DNA from: Halobacteriales archaeon QS_1_69_70
Lineage (GTDB): Archaea; Halobacteriota; Halobacteria; Halobacteriales; Haloarculaceae
Length of the DNA stretch: 53,259 bases
NCBI GenBank assembly: GCA_003021005.1
Contig: PXRI01000040.1
Coordinates: 1-53,259 of the forward strand
Direction of reading: 5' to 3'
Part shown: positions 31,946 through 40,571 of the stretch, in pieces
Position numbering within the stretch: the stretch's first letter is position 1
Layout: every line of letters starts with the position of its first letter
The notes under the pieces: generated by a model
Databases searched by the model: none
What the model saw: only the letters and a program-made list of their open reading frames with translations
What the model was told of the DNA's origin: nothing
Translations under genes and position numbers: made by a program

Positions 31946-33001
31946 GTGCCGTGTCTAGCGGGACCGTCCCGACGAGTTCGGGTCATCCGTGACCTCTCGC
32001 TTTCGGTCCGCGACGGCGAACTCCTCACGCTGTTGGGGCCGTCGGGGTGCGGCAAGACGACGACGCTCCGTCTGATCGCCGGGCTGGAACGGCCCGACGA
32101 CGGAACGGTCCGGCTCTCGGGCGAGCCGGTGTCCGGCCGGGGATTCACCGCGCCGGAGGACCGCGACGTCGGCGTCGTCTTCCAGGAGTTCGCGCTGTTC
32201 CCGCACCTCTCGGCGCGCGAGAACGTCGCGTTCGGCATCGACGACTGGGACGAGCCCGACCGCTCCGCGCGCGTCGAGGAACTGCTCGATCTGGTCGGGC
32301 TGGAAGCCCACGCGGACAAGCCGCCGGGGGACCTCTCCGGCGGCCAACAGCAGCGGGTCGCCCTCGCCCGGTCGCTGGCTCCGGAGCCGAGCCTCCTACT
32401 CCTGGACGAGCCGTTCTCGAGTCTCGACGTCGACACCCGCGTGCGGATGCGCGAGGAGGTCCGGGAGATCCTGACGGCGGCGGGCGTGACGGCCGTCTCG
32501 GTCACCCACGACCAGGAGGAGGCGGTGTCCATCTCGGACCGCGTTGCCGTCATGAGCGGCGGCCGCATCGAGCAGGTCGGCACCCCGGAGGCTGTCTTCC
32601 AGCAGCCCACCTCGCGGTTCGTCGCCGGCTTCCTCGGCCACGCCGCCTTCGTCTCCGGCGAGGTTAGGGAGAGCTGTGTCGACACCGCCCTCGACGCTGT
32701 CCCCCTCGAGCGGGTCGACGGTCTCACCGAGGCTTACAGCGGGTCTGCCATCGACCTCATGGTACGACCCGACGACGTCCGCGCAACGGTCGCCGACCGC
32801 GGAGCCGGCAACGGCGAGGTGATCCACCGCCGCTACCTCGGACCGACCGTCCTCTACCGGGTCCAGCTGGCAAACGGGGACGTAGTCGGGTGTATGCACA
32901 ACCACGCCGACAGGGTGTCGCTGGGCGATCACGTCCATGTCCGGTTGGCCGCCGACCACGACCTGGCATGGTTCCCCCAGGACGGCCACCCCGACGGGTG
33001 A
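31946..33001 (+). CDS. Orphan ABC transporter ATPase with disrupted N-terminus
   Basis: 351 aa from GTG 31946. Walker A LLGPSGCGKTTTLR, Q-loop FQEFALFP, signature LSGGQQQR, Walker B LLLLDEPFSSLD, H-loop SVTHDQEE, and a C-terminal TOBE-like domain. It resembles the Fe3+/thiamine/polyamine importer ATPases. The aromatic A-loop that usually precedes the first strand is missing. A TATA-like ACTATTTT (31872-31879) is 27 nt ahead of ATG 31905, but that ATG opens a different frame (MVDEPPRI...) that stops after 17 codons. A frameshift near 31930-31950 is therefore likely. No permease or binding-protein gene is adjacent. Confidence 0.78.
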   Translation: MPCLAGPSRRVRVIRDLSLSVRDGELLTLLGPSGCGKTTTLRLIAGLERPDDGTVRLSGEPVSGRGFTAPEDRDVGVVFQEFALFPHLSARENVAFGIDDWDEPDRSARVEELLDLVGLEAHADKPPGDLSGGQQQRVALARSLAPEPSLLLLDEPFSSLDVDTRVRMREEVREILTAAGVTAVSVTHDQEEAVSISDRVAVMSGGRIEQVGTPEAVFQQPTSRFVAGFLGHAAFVSGEVRESCVDTALDAVPLERVDGLTEAYSGSAIDLMVRPDDVRATVADRGAGNGEVIHRRYLGPTVLYRVQLANGDVVGCMHNHADRVSLGDHVHVRLAADHDLAWFPQDGHPDG

Positions 33002-33859
33002 CGAGCGTCTACTGCGGTGATCCGGATCGGATCCGAATCAACTGCCCACACTGAGGCGTCTAACGAGCAAGGGCAAGGATATCGATTACGGGGTAGAGCC
33101 ACGGGAATACGAGACGACGCAAAGACGTATTCCGTCAAATCGAGAGCCTCGGGCCAGGAATACAGTTGTTGCTCGATCCGTCGAGGTACCAAACCTTCCG
33201 ATTCACCGTCATTCTGGAAGGACCATCACTTGTATATAGCGGCATATGGTTTACGAGTCGGATACCGAACGGTGGGCATCTGACAAGTTGGACGGATCAG
33301 TGACTGGAGAGATGAGATAACCCGTGAGCCAAGCGGCTTGTAACAGAAGGACCGAGACATAAGTACGACCCGAGAATCGAACGGTCGATGATCCACGGAG
33401 CTCGGCATGATGGACAGACGGGCAGAGAATCCCTGCGGCGCACGACACCTACAGGATAACAATGATTCGGATTCCCTGGACCACCGTACGGTTCGGATAT
33501 CGTTCCACCGTCCAACCAAGGACGTGAGTCATCCAAGTAAAGAAGACCGATACAGGTGCCAGATGTCCTGGATACTCTCTGAGGAATTCGAGGTGGGAGG
33601 GGCGTAGCTGACGGGCACGTATCGGGTCAGACTATCGAGGCCATGGAAACGATTGGCCGTCAAAGTTTCACATGGCCGCCGGCGTATCCCCGAAGGCCCG
33701 GAGTCCTTTATCGTCGAGTCCGAAGTTTCAAGAATTGCTAATCCAATTTGATGGATATAAGACTGGAATGGCGGCGACATATAACTTAGACACATCGATA
33801 AGGGTCTTTATCGATTTGTCTGACGTACCTTCTTACTCCTGGCGTGTGTTGACCCGGCC
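33002..33859. other. Low-GC gene-free stretch at the left of the accessory island
   Basis: About 860 nt with more A/T than the flanks. Open frames on both strands are short and have no recognisable domains. An 8-bp perfect inverted repeat lies near the right end (33794-33815). Likely degraded mobile or foreign DNA. Confidence 0.55.
33794..33815. promoter_or_regulatory. Operator-like inverted repeat upstream of the RHH gene
   Basis: ATCGATAA-gggtct-TTATCGAT, a perfect 8-bp inverted repeat 45 nt upstream of ATG 33860 and 15 nt upstream of the TATA-like TTCTTACT (33830-33837). Confidence 0.6.
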
Positions 33860-34267
33860 ATGGCAGGGAACGATCGCTTGTCGGTCCAGACCTACGTGCC
33901 GGCCGCCCAGCGAGAGGTGTGGCGCGACGAGGCCGACGAGATGGATATGAGCCAAGCTGAGTACGTCCGCGCGATGGTACAGGCAGGCCGTCGGAGCTTC
34001 GATCTCAGCGATGGCGAATCGGCCGAAGAAGGGACTGGTGAGGGAGCGGGTTCTCCGGCCGCTAACCCTAGGGGTAGCAGGCTGAAAGACCGTGTTCTCG
34101 ACGTCCTCGAAACGGAGGAGGTCGCCGATTGGAAGGACATCCGGGCGGCAGTGACCGACGACATTGACGATCGCCTTGAGGAGTCCCTGTCGGAGTTACA
34201 GGGTGAGGACGCCATTCGGTACAGTGGGCGGCGAGACGGCTACGTGGTGGTCGAGGATGGGAGTTGA
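33860..34267 (+). CDS. DUF5805-like ribbon-helix-helix protein
   Basis: 135 aa. The N-terminal SVQTYVPAAQREVWRDEADEMDMSQAEYVRAMVQAGRRSF is a ribbon-helix-helix-like DNA-binding segment: a beta strand, then two helices with the MSQAEYVR turn, as in the haloarchaeal DUF5805 family. After a Gly/Ala linker, the C-terminus (SRLKDRVLDVLETEEVADWKDIRAAVTDDIDDRLEESLSELQGE) looks like a winged-helix half. It overlaps the recombinase start (ATG 34257), so the two are coupled. It probably binds the upstream inverted repeat or the recombination site. Confidence 0.83.
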   Translation: MAGNDRLSVQTYVPAAQREVWRDEADEMDMSQAEYVRAMVQAGRRSFDLSDGESAEEGTGEGAGSPAANPRGSRLKDRVLDVLETEEVADWKDIRAAVTDDIDDRLEESLSELQGEDAIRYSGRRDGYVVVEDGS

Positions 34268-35288
34268 GGCCCAGTCCGAGGCAGCAGCGGAAGACGACCC
34301 GATCGGGTACTTCCTCCAGGAGATGACGTTCCACGGCCGAAGCGACCGGACAAAGGCGGCCTACGAACGGGTCCTCCGGGACTTTGATCGGTTCCTCGAC
34401 GCGCGTGAGACACGGCTCGAGGCTGCGTCACGCCGGGAATGCATGGAGTGGGTCCACTCCATCCGCGGGACCCACGCCGAGAGCACTGTGGCCTCGTACG
34501 CCTCCTACGTCCACCGGTTCTACGGATACATGACCCAGGTCGGGGCCTTCGAGTCGAACCCGATGGCGCTCGTCACCGAGGAGATGGACGAGTCCATCGA
34601 CGCCGACCCGGCCAGACGGGACATCGCTGTCCCGGAGATGAGGGCGTTCCTGGCTTCCTTTGGCCATCCGCTGGAGCGGGCAGTCGTCGGCACGCTGTTG
34701 AAGACCGGAATGCGCGTGGGTGAGTGTTGTAACCTGGATCTCCGAGACCTCTACCTCAACGACCCGGAGGTACAGGGCACCTACCCCTCGAATACTCGCG
34801 GCGCGCTGGAAGGACGGCCGGACTCGTTGTTCGTCCCGAACGCCCCCTCAAGGGGGTCAGTCTACAATGGCCAGGAGCGAACAGCCTCGAACAAACGGAA
34901 GCGAGACACCGTGATCCCGGTCGATTCGGAGCTGAAACGCCTGTTGAAAGCCTGGCTAGCCATTCGGCCGGACACCGACTCGTTGGCGCTTTTCTGTTCG
35001 ACGACCGAGTGGGGCAAACGGGCCACGCCGTCGATGGTCCGGTCGTTCGTGGCCGAGCATGCCGAGGCCCGGGGCTGGTACCGTGCGGGCGGGGACGCGT
35101 CTGAGAACGTCACACCGCACTACTTCCGGCACTTCTTCACGACGCACCTCCGGGACCGGACCGGCGACCGGGGCATCGTGAAGTACCTCCGGGGCGACGT
35201 CGCGACAGACATCATCGACACCTACACGCACAACTGGGGCGACCGCGTTCGTGAGATATACGAGGAGCACATCTATCGGCTGCTGTGA
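34257..35288 (+). CDS. Tyrosine site-specific recombinase / integrase
   Basis: 343 aa. The N-terminal SAM-like core-binding domain (about 15-110; SDRTKAAYERVLRDFDRFLD) is followed by a catalytic domain. Catalytic residues are R153 (GMRVGE), probably K215 in NKRKRDT, H288/R291 in TPHYFRHFF and Y323 (IIDTYTHN). The usual 'GH' histidine is replaced by GD (LRGDVATD). It is a haloarchaeal XerC/D-like integrase of the type carried by proviruses and integrative elements. It starts 11 nt before the stop of the RHH gene. No tRNA or obvious att direct repeat was found nearby. Confidence 0.88.
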   Translation: MGVEAQSEAAAEDDPIGYFLQEMTFHGRSDRTKAAYERVLRDFDRFLDARETRLEAASRRECMEWVHSIRGTHAESTVASYASYVHRFYGYMTQVGAFESNPMALVTEEMDESIDADPARRDIAVPEMRAFLASFGHPLERAVVGTLLKTGMRVGECCNLDLRDLYLNDPEVQGTYPSNTRGALEGRPDSLFVPNAPSRGSVYNGQERTASNKRKRDTVIPVDSELKRLLKAWLAIRPDTDSLALFCSTTEWGKRATPSMVRSFVAEHAEARGWYRAGGDASENVTPHYFRHFFTTHLRDRTGDRGIVKYLRGDVATDIIDTYTHNWGDRVREIYEEHIYRLL

Positions 35289-35521
35289 TCCGAGCGGAAT
35301 CGCTTGTCCAGGGGGATTCTGACCGGCTGTAACCGACACGTTTCAGTCCACTACACCACGCATAAACCATATGACGATATATCAAATCGAAACGTTTGGA
35401 TGTTGTGAACGACTGCAATCATGCACAGGTTCGGCCGGTCAACTTGAGTTGAACCGTCGGAGCCCGAGCGTGGTCCGCCAACGCTCCACAAACGACAAGT
35501 CAATCCACTAGATAGCATTCC

Positions 35522-35569
35522 TGAGGCGGTCAGATTTGGGCATAGAGCACTCGAACCTTGACCGCCTCA
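35522..35569. repeat. Perfect 11-bp inverted repeat, 26-nt loop
   Basis: TGAGGCGGTCA (35522-35532) and TGACCGCCTCA (35559-35569). It lies between the integrase and the small membrane protein. It could be a recombination-site arm or an RNA hairpin; no T-run follows, so a terminator is unlikely. Confidence 0.65.
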
Positions 35570-35606
35570 TCCTCTAACTTACCACGACCTCTCAAGCCAC
35601 CCTACC

Positions 35607-35613
35607 ATTTATT
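35607..35613 (+). promoter_or_regulatory. TATA box of the 35637 gene
   Basis: ATTTATT centred about 27 nt upstream of ATG 35637. Confidence 0.6.
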
Positions 35614-35636
35614 GGAAAGGGTATTATGCCTTTACT

Positions 35637-35999
35637 ATGCATCGCCGGAAAGTGATTCATGCTGTAATCGGAGTAGCAGTCAGTCTGGTCGTGACACCAC
35701 TCCTTGGGGGAGGTATTTCGGGATATTTAGAGGGCCCTGATCTGAAATCAGGAGGGGTGTTTGGCTTGATAGTTGGAGGTATTACGGGGGGATTCTACGT
35801 AATCGGGATGCTATCTATCTTCATTCTAGATATACCATCTGATTTTCGAGTCGGTGTTGGTGGATGGTTGTTTCGGTTCGTATTGAGGGCGGGGATCATC
35901 GCGTTACTATTTGCCCTATTTTTGGGCGGCGTAGGAGGACTTCTCGGGAGCTACATCGCGAAAGTACAACAACAACAAGTATCCGCCTCAACTGGATGA
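35637..35999 (+). CDS. Small membrane protein (DUF5518-like)
   Basis: 120 aa with four predicted helices and the GGGISGYLEGPD, GLIVGGITGG and LGGVGGLLGSYIAK glycine patterns. These resemble DUF5518 proteins, a haloarchaeal family of four-helix membrane proteins of unknown function. Codon use is visibly AT-richer than the genes to the right, consistent with the accessory island. A good TATA box lies at -27. Function unknown. Confidence 0.75.
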   Translation: MHRRKVIHAVIGVAVSLVVTPLLGGGISGYLEGPDLKSGGVFGLIVGGITGGFYVIGMLSIFILDIPSDFRVGVGGWLFRFVLRAGIIALLFALFLGGVGGLLGSYIAKVQQQQVSASTG

Positions 36000-36408
36000 G
36001 TTACCCATTGACGGCGCCGGAGTTCGTCACGCTGACAAAACGGATGGGCCGGCGGCTCGACCCGCCGGTCGTCTGAGCGGCGCTCGTGCTCGCCGAGTCG
36101 TGAGCGGCGGCGCAGTCGTGGCAGGGCCGTTTCTACCAATTCTTTAACGTAGTTCGCGGCACTCGCTGATTTCACTTCGAATTCCAGGGGTCGGAGCGGG
36201 TTCTCGGCGGTCGCGAGCGGCCGTCAGCTACGCATCATACGACCGATTCACAACTTCTAGGAACGTTCCAAGCTACGAGCCGTTCCGGTGGTTTTAGGCC
36301 CTGCGGCCGTAGATCAGCACAAATGACGGCTCGGAACCCTCTCCAGGTCGCGGCGGATCGCCTTCGAGGGATGCCGATGGTCGGTGTGGCCCTTGCTGCG
36401 GCTCCTCG
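36000..36408. other. Intergenic, right edge of the accessory island
   Basis: 409 nt. Composition rises to the chromosomal GC level from about 36050. Short open frames overlap only the 3' end of the helicase gene. No site or RNA was recognised. Confidence 0.5.
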
Positions 36409-38730
36409 TCACTCGACGAGCCGCTCGAGAAGCTCGATCGCCAGCCCCTTGTCGAGTGGGTCGTTAGCGTTCCCGCAGTGTGGCGACTGGACGCAACTCG
36501 GACAGCCGTCCTTGCAGGGACAGCCACGGAGCATCTCCAGAGTCGTCGTCGCGAGGTCGACGAACTCCTCGTAGCCGGTTCTGGCGAGGCCGACGCCGCC
36601 GGGGTAGCCGTCGTAGACGAAGACGGTGGCAGTTCCGGTGTGGGGGTGCAGCGGCGTCGAGAGCCCGCCGACGTCCCTGCGGTCACAGAGGACAGTGGTG
36701 GGAAACATCGCGATTGTGGCGTGTTCGGCGGCGTGGATGCCGCCCGGAAGGTCCCCGCCCGCTTCGAGTGCGTGCGTGGCGTCGGCGGGGAGAGCGAAGA
36801 ACAACCCACGGGTCCGAAGGCTTATTTCAGGGGGGTCCAGCTCCTCGGTCCCGAGGGATTCGCCGGTCGAGGCGTCGAACCGCTGGAAGCCCGTGATCTG
36901 CTTGCGCATCTCGATGTCCGCGAACCGGATCGTGACGTCTTCGCGGCCCCGGAGGGGCTTTGACGCGACGGTGTCCTCGACCGTGATCCGTTTGTCGTGG
37001 AGCACGCGGGTGAAGTAGTCGGCCCAGGTCGGCTGGAGCTGGGCGACGTCCGCCCGGAGGTCGAGATCTGTCGCCTCGTAGGTCCGGCCCTGGTGGTGGT
37101 AGATGGCGCCGGGGTGGGCGTCCCGGAGCGCGTCCGACAGGGGGAGTTCCGCCAGCGTCTCTCCGTCTGGCCCGCGAAGCTGGACGCTCCGGTCGTCAAC
37201 ATCCCGGAGGCTCATCTCGTGGTGGGGGTCCGGTCCGTCGTGGAGCCACCGGATGCCGTCGTCGGTCCCGCGGCGGGAGAGGTGGCCCGTCTCGGTGAGG
37301 CGGGCGACGACGTCGTGGAATCGCGATCCGAAGTACCGGTCGTCCTCGGGGCGGAGCCAGGATTCCGCGGCGGCCGCACGGACGTGGTCGGGCATGAGCT
37401 GATCGTTCTCCGGGTTGGTGACGGCCCGCTCCGGGTCGCCGTCGAAGAAGGCCTCGGGGTCGCCCATGAGGTACTGGTCGAGCTGGTCCTCGCCGGCGAC
37501 CATGACGACGAGCGATGGGGCCGTACCGCGACCGGCACGGCCGCCCTGCTGGCGGGCGGCCATCCGGGTCCCGGGATAGCCGTCGAGGATGACGGCGTCG
37601 AGGCCGCCGACGTCGATGCCGAGTTCGAGGGCGTTCGTGCTCCAGAGCCCGCGGACCTCGCCGGCGTCGAGGCCGGCCTCGATCTCCCGGCGGCGGTCGT
37701 CCGGGAGGGCGGCCTGGTAGGCCTCGACGCCGGCCGCCAGCTCGGGGTCGCCGCGATCGCGGAGCGTGCCGGCGCTCGCTTTGGCGTACCGTTCGGCGGT
37801 CTGGCGGGCGCCGGTGAACACGAGTGTCTGGTGGCCCCGCGCCAGGAGGTCGCAGAACAGCCGCTCGGACTCGGTGTGGCTCGACCGTCGGCGGCCGCCG
37901 GTGGTGCCGGCCTCGCCCCAGCCGTCGTCGCCGTACTCCGGCGGGTTCCACAGCAGCCAGTGGGTCGGGCCGGTCTCGCTGCTGTCGGCATCGACGAGCC
38001 GGACAGCGTCGGGGTCCCGACCGGTGACGGTCGCGGCGTGCTCGCGGGGGTTGCCGACGGTGGCCGAACAGCAGACGAACTCCGGGTCGGCGCCGAACTC
38101 CGCACAGCACCGCGCCAGCCGACGGAACAGGAGCGCGACGTGGCTGCCGAAGACGCCGCGGTACTCGTGGACCTCGTCGACGACGACGGTCTCGAGCCGC
38201 TCGAAGAACCACGACCAGAGCCGGCGGGCGTGCGGCAGCAGTGCGTAGTGGAGCATGTCGGGCGTACAGCAGAGCACCGTCGGCTGGCCGTCGCGTATCG
38301 CAGCCTTCTCGTGTGCGGACTGGCGGCCGGTGTACGTGGCGACGTCGACGCCGCTTCCGAAGCCGAGATCGGCGGCCAGCCCCTCGAGGGTCGCGGCCTG
38401 GTCGTCGATGAGCGCGACCTGCGGGGCGAGGTACAGCGTCGTCGCACGGTCGTCCATCGCGCGCTCGACCGCGGGGATGGTGTAGGCGAGGCTCTTCCCA
38501 CTGGCGGTCGGGGTCGCGAGCACGACGTCGTCGCCGTCACGGACCGCTCGGACGGCAGCTACCTGGTGGGCGTACAGGCGCTCGATGCCGCGGTCACGGA
38601 GCGCGGACTGCAGACGGTCGTCGACGGCCAGGTCCCCGTGGGCGGCTTCGGTGCCCGGGGTGACCTCGTGGGCACGGATCTGATCCTCGTAGTACGGGCG
38701 GTCCCGGAGCCAGGCGACGGTGTCGTCCAC
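36409..38730 (-). CDS. DEAD/DEAH-box helicase with DUF1998 and zinc-binding C-terminus (Hrq1/MrfA-like)
   Basis: 773 aa. Motif I ATPTASGKS, motif II VVDEVHEYRG (DEVH), motif III CCSATVGNP, late helicase motifs LWSTNALELGIDVGGLD and QQGGRAGRG. The C-terminal DUF1998-type region ends in CPCKDGCPSCVQSPHCGN, the four-Cys site of MrfA, where it stabilises the fold. Bacterial MrfA and yeast Hrq1 act in DNA repair (crosslink and UV-like damage). A CGTTAGG element lies 27 nt upstream of ATG 38730. It is transcribed toward the island. Confidence 0.92.
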   Translation of the reverse strand: MDDTVAWLRDRPYYEDQIRAHEVTPGTEAAHGDLAVDDRLQSALRDRGIERLYAHQVAAVRAVRDGDDVVLATPTASGKSLAYTIPAVERAMDDRATTLYLAPQVALIDDQAATLEGLAADLGFGSGVDVATYTGRQSAHEKAAIRDGQPTVLCCTPDMLHYALLPHARRLWSWFFERLETVVVDEVHEYRGVFGSHVALLFRRLARCCAEFGADPEFVCCSATVGNPREHAATVTGRDPDAVRLVDADSSETGPTHWLLWNPPEYGDDGWGEAGTTGGRRRSSHTESERLFCDLLARGHQTLVFTGARQTAERYAKASAGTLRDRGDPELAAGVEAYQAALPDDRRREIEAGLDAGEVRGLWSTNALELGIDVGGLDAVILDGYPGTRMAARQQGGRAGRGTAPSLVVMVAGEDQLDQYLMGDPEAFFDGDPERAVTNPENDQLMPDHVRAAAAESWLRPEDDRYFGSRFHDVVARLTETGHLSRRGTDDGIRWLHDGPDPHHEMSLRDVDDRSVQLRGPDGETLAELPLSDALRDAHPGAIYHHQGRTYEATDLDLRADVAQLQPTWADYFTRVLHDKRITVEDTVASKPLRGREDVTIRFADIEMRKQITGFQRFDASTGESLGTEELDPPEISLRTRGLFFALPADATHALEAGGDLPGGIHAAEHATIAMFPTTVLCDRRDVGGLSTPLHPHTGTATVFVYDGYPGGVGLARTGYEEFVDLATTTLEMLRGCPCKDGCPSCVQSPHCGNANDPLDKGLAIELLERLVE

Positions 38731-38930
38731 GCCCCCGATTCCGGCCCTGGAGGCCTAACGGTTGCGTCGGCCGCGGCCGGGTCGTGGGTGGCGTGACGCC
38801 GCCGGGCCGACGGCGTCGGCGGCGCAGTGGACTCATCGCTCGACCGCTCGCCAGACCGGCCACCCCGGAGTTTGCCGTTGACCGATAGCAGGGTCGTCCT
38901 CGTTGCAGGTAACGACCGACGCGCCGACCC

Positions 38931-40523
38931 TCAGTCGACCTGATCTATTCCCGTCCCGCCGGCGTCGTTGTCGTCACCGCCGGTCTCATCGTCGGCCCCG
39001 TCGCCGCCGACCGTCGCGTCCCCGGTCGTCTGCTGATGGTCGCTACTGCCGGCCCCGGCCATCCCGCCGAGGGCGCCCACGAGGCGATCCCGCAACTCGG
39101 CGACCTCGGCCAGTTCCGCCTCGACAGCCTCGACGTCGCCCTCGAGCGCCTCGATCCGTTCCTCGGTGACCTCGGTGACCTCCGCTTCGACGTCGGCCAG
39201 GTCGTCTCGGAGGTCCCCAATGTCGGCCGCGAGGTCGTCCTCGGCGGCCGCGAGATCGTCGCGGAGGTCCTCGACGTCGGCCCCCAGGTCATCCTCCGTC
39301 GCCGCGAGATCGTCCCGGAGGTCCTCCACGTCGGCCCCCAGGTCATCCTCCGTCGCCGCGAGATCGTCCCGGAGGTCCTCCACGTCGGCCCCCAGGTCGT
39401 CCTCCGAAGCCGCGAGATCGGCCCGTAGGTCCTCCGTGTCGGCCGCCAGGTCGTCCTCCGCGGCCGTAAGATCGTCCCGGAGGTCCTCGACGTCGGCCGA
39501 GAGATCGTCCTCCACCATCGCCAGGTCACCCCGGAGGTCCTCGACGTCGGCCGCGAGATCGGCCCGGACGTCGCCGATGTCGGCCGCGAGGTCGTCGAAG
39601 CGGTCGACGGTGGACTGGTAGTTGTTCCTGACGTCCCTGAGGACGGCCTGGGCGTCGCCCTCCTCGTCCACGCCGAGGGCATCCCGGAGTTCGGCGAGGT
39701 CCGCGTCGTCGACCCTCCCCTCGCTGATCTCGTCCGCCAGCGTGGCGGCGAGCGGTTCGTCTCCGGTCGCCGTCGGCGCGGAGCCGGACGCCCCGGAATC
39801 GCTCGCAGCGCCGGCGTCGTCCTCGAGGTCGGTCTCGGCCGGGTCGTCGGCGACCGCGTCGTCTGGCCCGGGGAGATCGATGTCGAGGCTGGGGTCGCCC
39901 TCGTCCGCGGTGGCCTCCGGTGCCTCGGAGCCCTCGGGGTCGTCGTCCGCCGCGCCGGCGTCCGATTCGGTCGCGGCTGGTCCGTCGACGTCCGCGCCGG
40001 CATCCGACTCGGTCGCAGTTGATTCGTCGACGTCCGCGCCGGCATCCGACTCGGTCGCAGTTGATTCGTCGACGTCCGCGCCGGCCTCCTCGGCGGCGCC
40101 CGATTCTGCTGTCGGGCCGTCGCCCGGGCCGGAGCCGACGTCGTCCCCGGAGTCGCCTTCGATGGCGTCGACGGAGGAAAGCTCCGGCTCCGTGAGGAAC
40201 CGTTCGGGGTCGGAGGCGTCCGTCCCCCGGAGCCCGTAGACGGTGACGAACTCCTCGTGTGGCTCGAACTCGCGGGTGAAGACGATGGCATCGCCCTCGA
40301 CGTCCCACTGTTCGGCGCCGTAGTCCGGGTGGAAGCCGATGTCCTCCGTCGGGGTGTCATCCGGCACGGTGTCGGATAACTGGACCGTGACCGCCTCGTC
40401 CCGCTCCGAGGTGATCGTGAAGGCGATTGCGGGGACGGGAAAGTCATCCGGTTCGAACCGCTTCTCGACTGTCACCTCGTCGTGTGTCGTGGTGAGAGGC
40501 TCGTCGGACTCGTGGTCTGACAT
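38931..40523 (-). CDS. Acidic coiled-coil/helical repeat protein with N-terminal beta domain
   Basis: 530 aa. Residues 1-115 form a beta-rich domain (VEKRFEPDDFPVPAIAFTITSERDEAVTVQLSDTVPD ... EEFVTVYGLR). Residues about 115-270 are an Asp/Glu/Ser/Thr/Ala linker with a 14-residue repeat (ESTATESDAGADVD, two identical 42-bp DNA copies). Residues about 290-480 carry an 18-residue repeat of the form DDLGADVEDLRDDLAATE, with two exact 54-bp copies at 39276-39383. Eighteen residues are exactly five turns of a 3.6-residue helix, so this should be one long straight amphipathic helix. It ends in a Gly/Asp-rich tail. The -27 box TTTAT (40547-40553) supports ATG 40523. Function unknown. Confidence 0.82.
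   Translation of the reverse strand: MSDHESDEPLTTTHDEVTVEKRFEPDDFPVPAIAFTITSERDEAVTVQLSDTVPDDTPTEDIGFHPDYGAEQWDVEGDAIVFTREFEPHEEFVTVYGLRGTDASDPERFLTEPELSSVDAIEGDSGDDVGSGPGDGPTAESGAAEEAGADVDESTATESDAGADVDESTATESDAGADVDGPAATESDAGAADDDPEGSEAPEATADEGDPSLDIDLPGPDDAVADDPAETDLEDDAGAASDSGASGSAPTATGDEPLAATLADEISEGRVDDADLAELRDALGVDEEGDAQAVLRDVRNNYQSTVDRFDDLAADIGDVRADLAADVEDLRGDLAMVEDDLSADVEDLRDDLTAAEDDLAADTEDLRADLAASEDDLGADVEDLRDDLAATEDDLGADVEDLRDDLAATEDDLGADVEDLRDDLAAAEDDLAADIGDLRDDLADVEAEVTEVTEERIEALEGDVEAVEAELAEVAELRDRLVGALGGMAGAGSSDHQQTTGDATVGGDGADDETGGDDNDAGGTGIDQVD
39276..39383 (-). repeat. Two identical 54-bp repeats (18 residues)
   Basis: 39276-39329 and 39330-39383 are identical over 54 bp. 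Flanking units in the same gene are diverged copies. Confidence 0.85.
39990..40073 (-). repeat. Two identical 42-bp repeats (14 residues)
   Basis: 39990-40031 equals 40032-40073 exactly. A third, diverged copy lies at about 39948-39989. It encodes ESTATESDAGADVD. Confidence 0.85.
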
Positions 40524-40571
40524 ACCTGCACGTCTGTGCTCAGCGTCATAAATCTATCCTGTCCGGACCAC

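Larger units (their letters stand above)
35289..35636. other. Intergenic downstream of the integrase, with a long perfect inverted repeat
   Basis: 348 nt, AT-richer. It contains the 11-bp repeat at 35522-35569 and TCAACT-tg-AGTTGA (35439-35452). No gene was seen. Confidence 0.5.

Noticed and set aside
33370-33410. tRNA-like T-arm (GTTCGATTC on the minus strand)
   Set aside because: The flanking five-base arms do not pair and no acceptor or anticodon arm could be drawn.
36323-36574. Plus-strand frame at the helicase 3' end
   Set aside because: Lies mostly over the Cys-rich C-terminus of the helicase on the other strand.
39276-39483. CRISPR-like array because of 54-bp repeats
   Set aside because: No unique spacers; units are contiguous, in frame and encode the 18-residue helix repeat.
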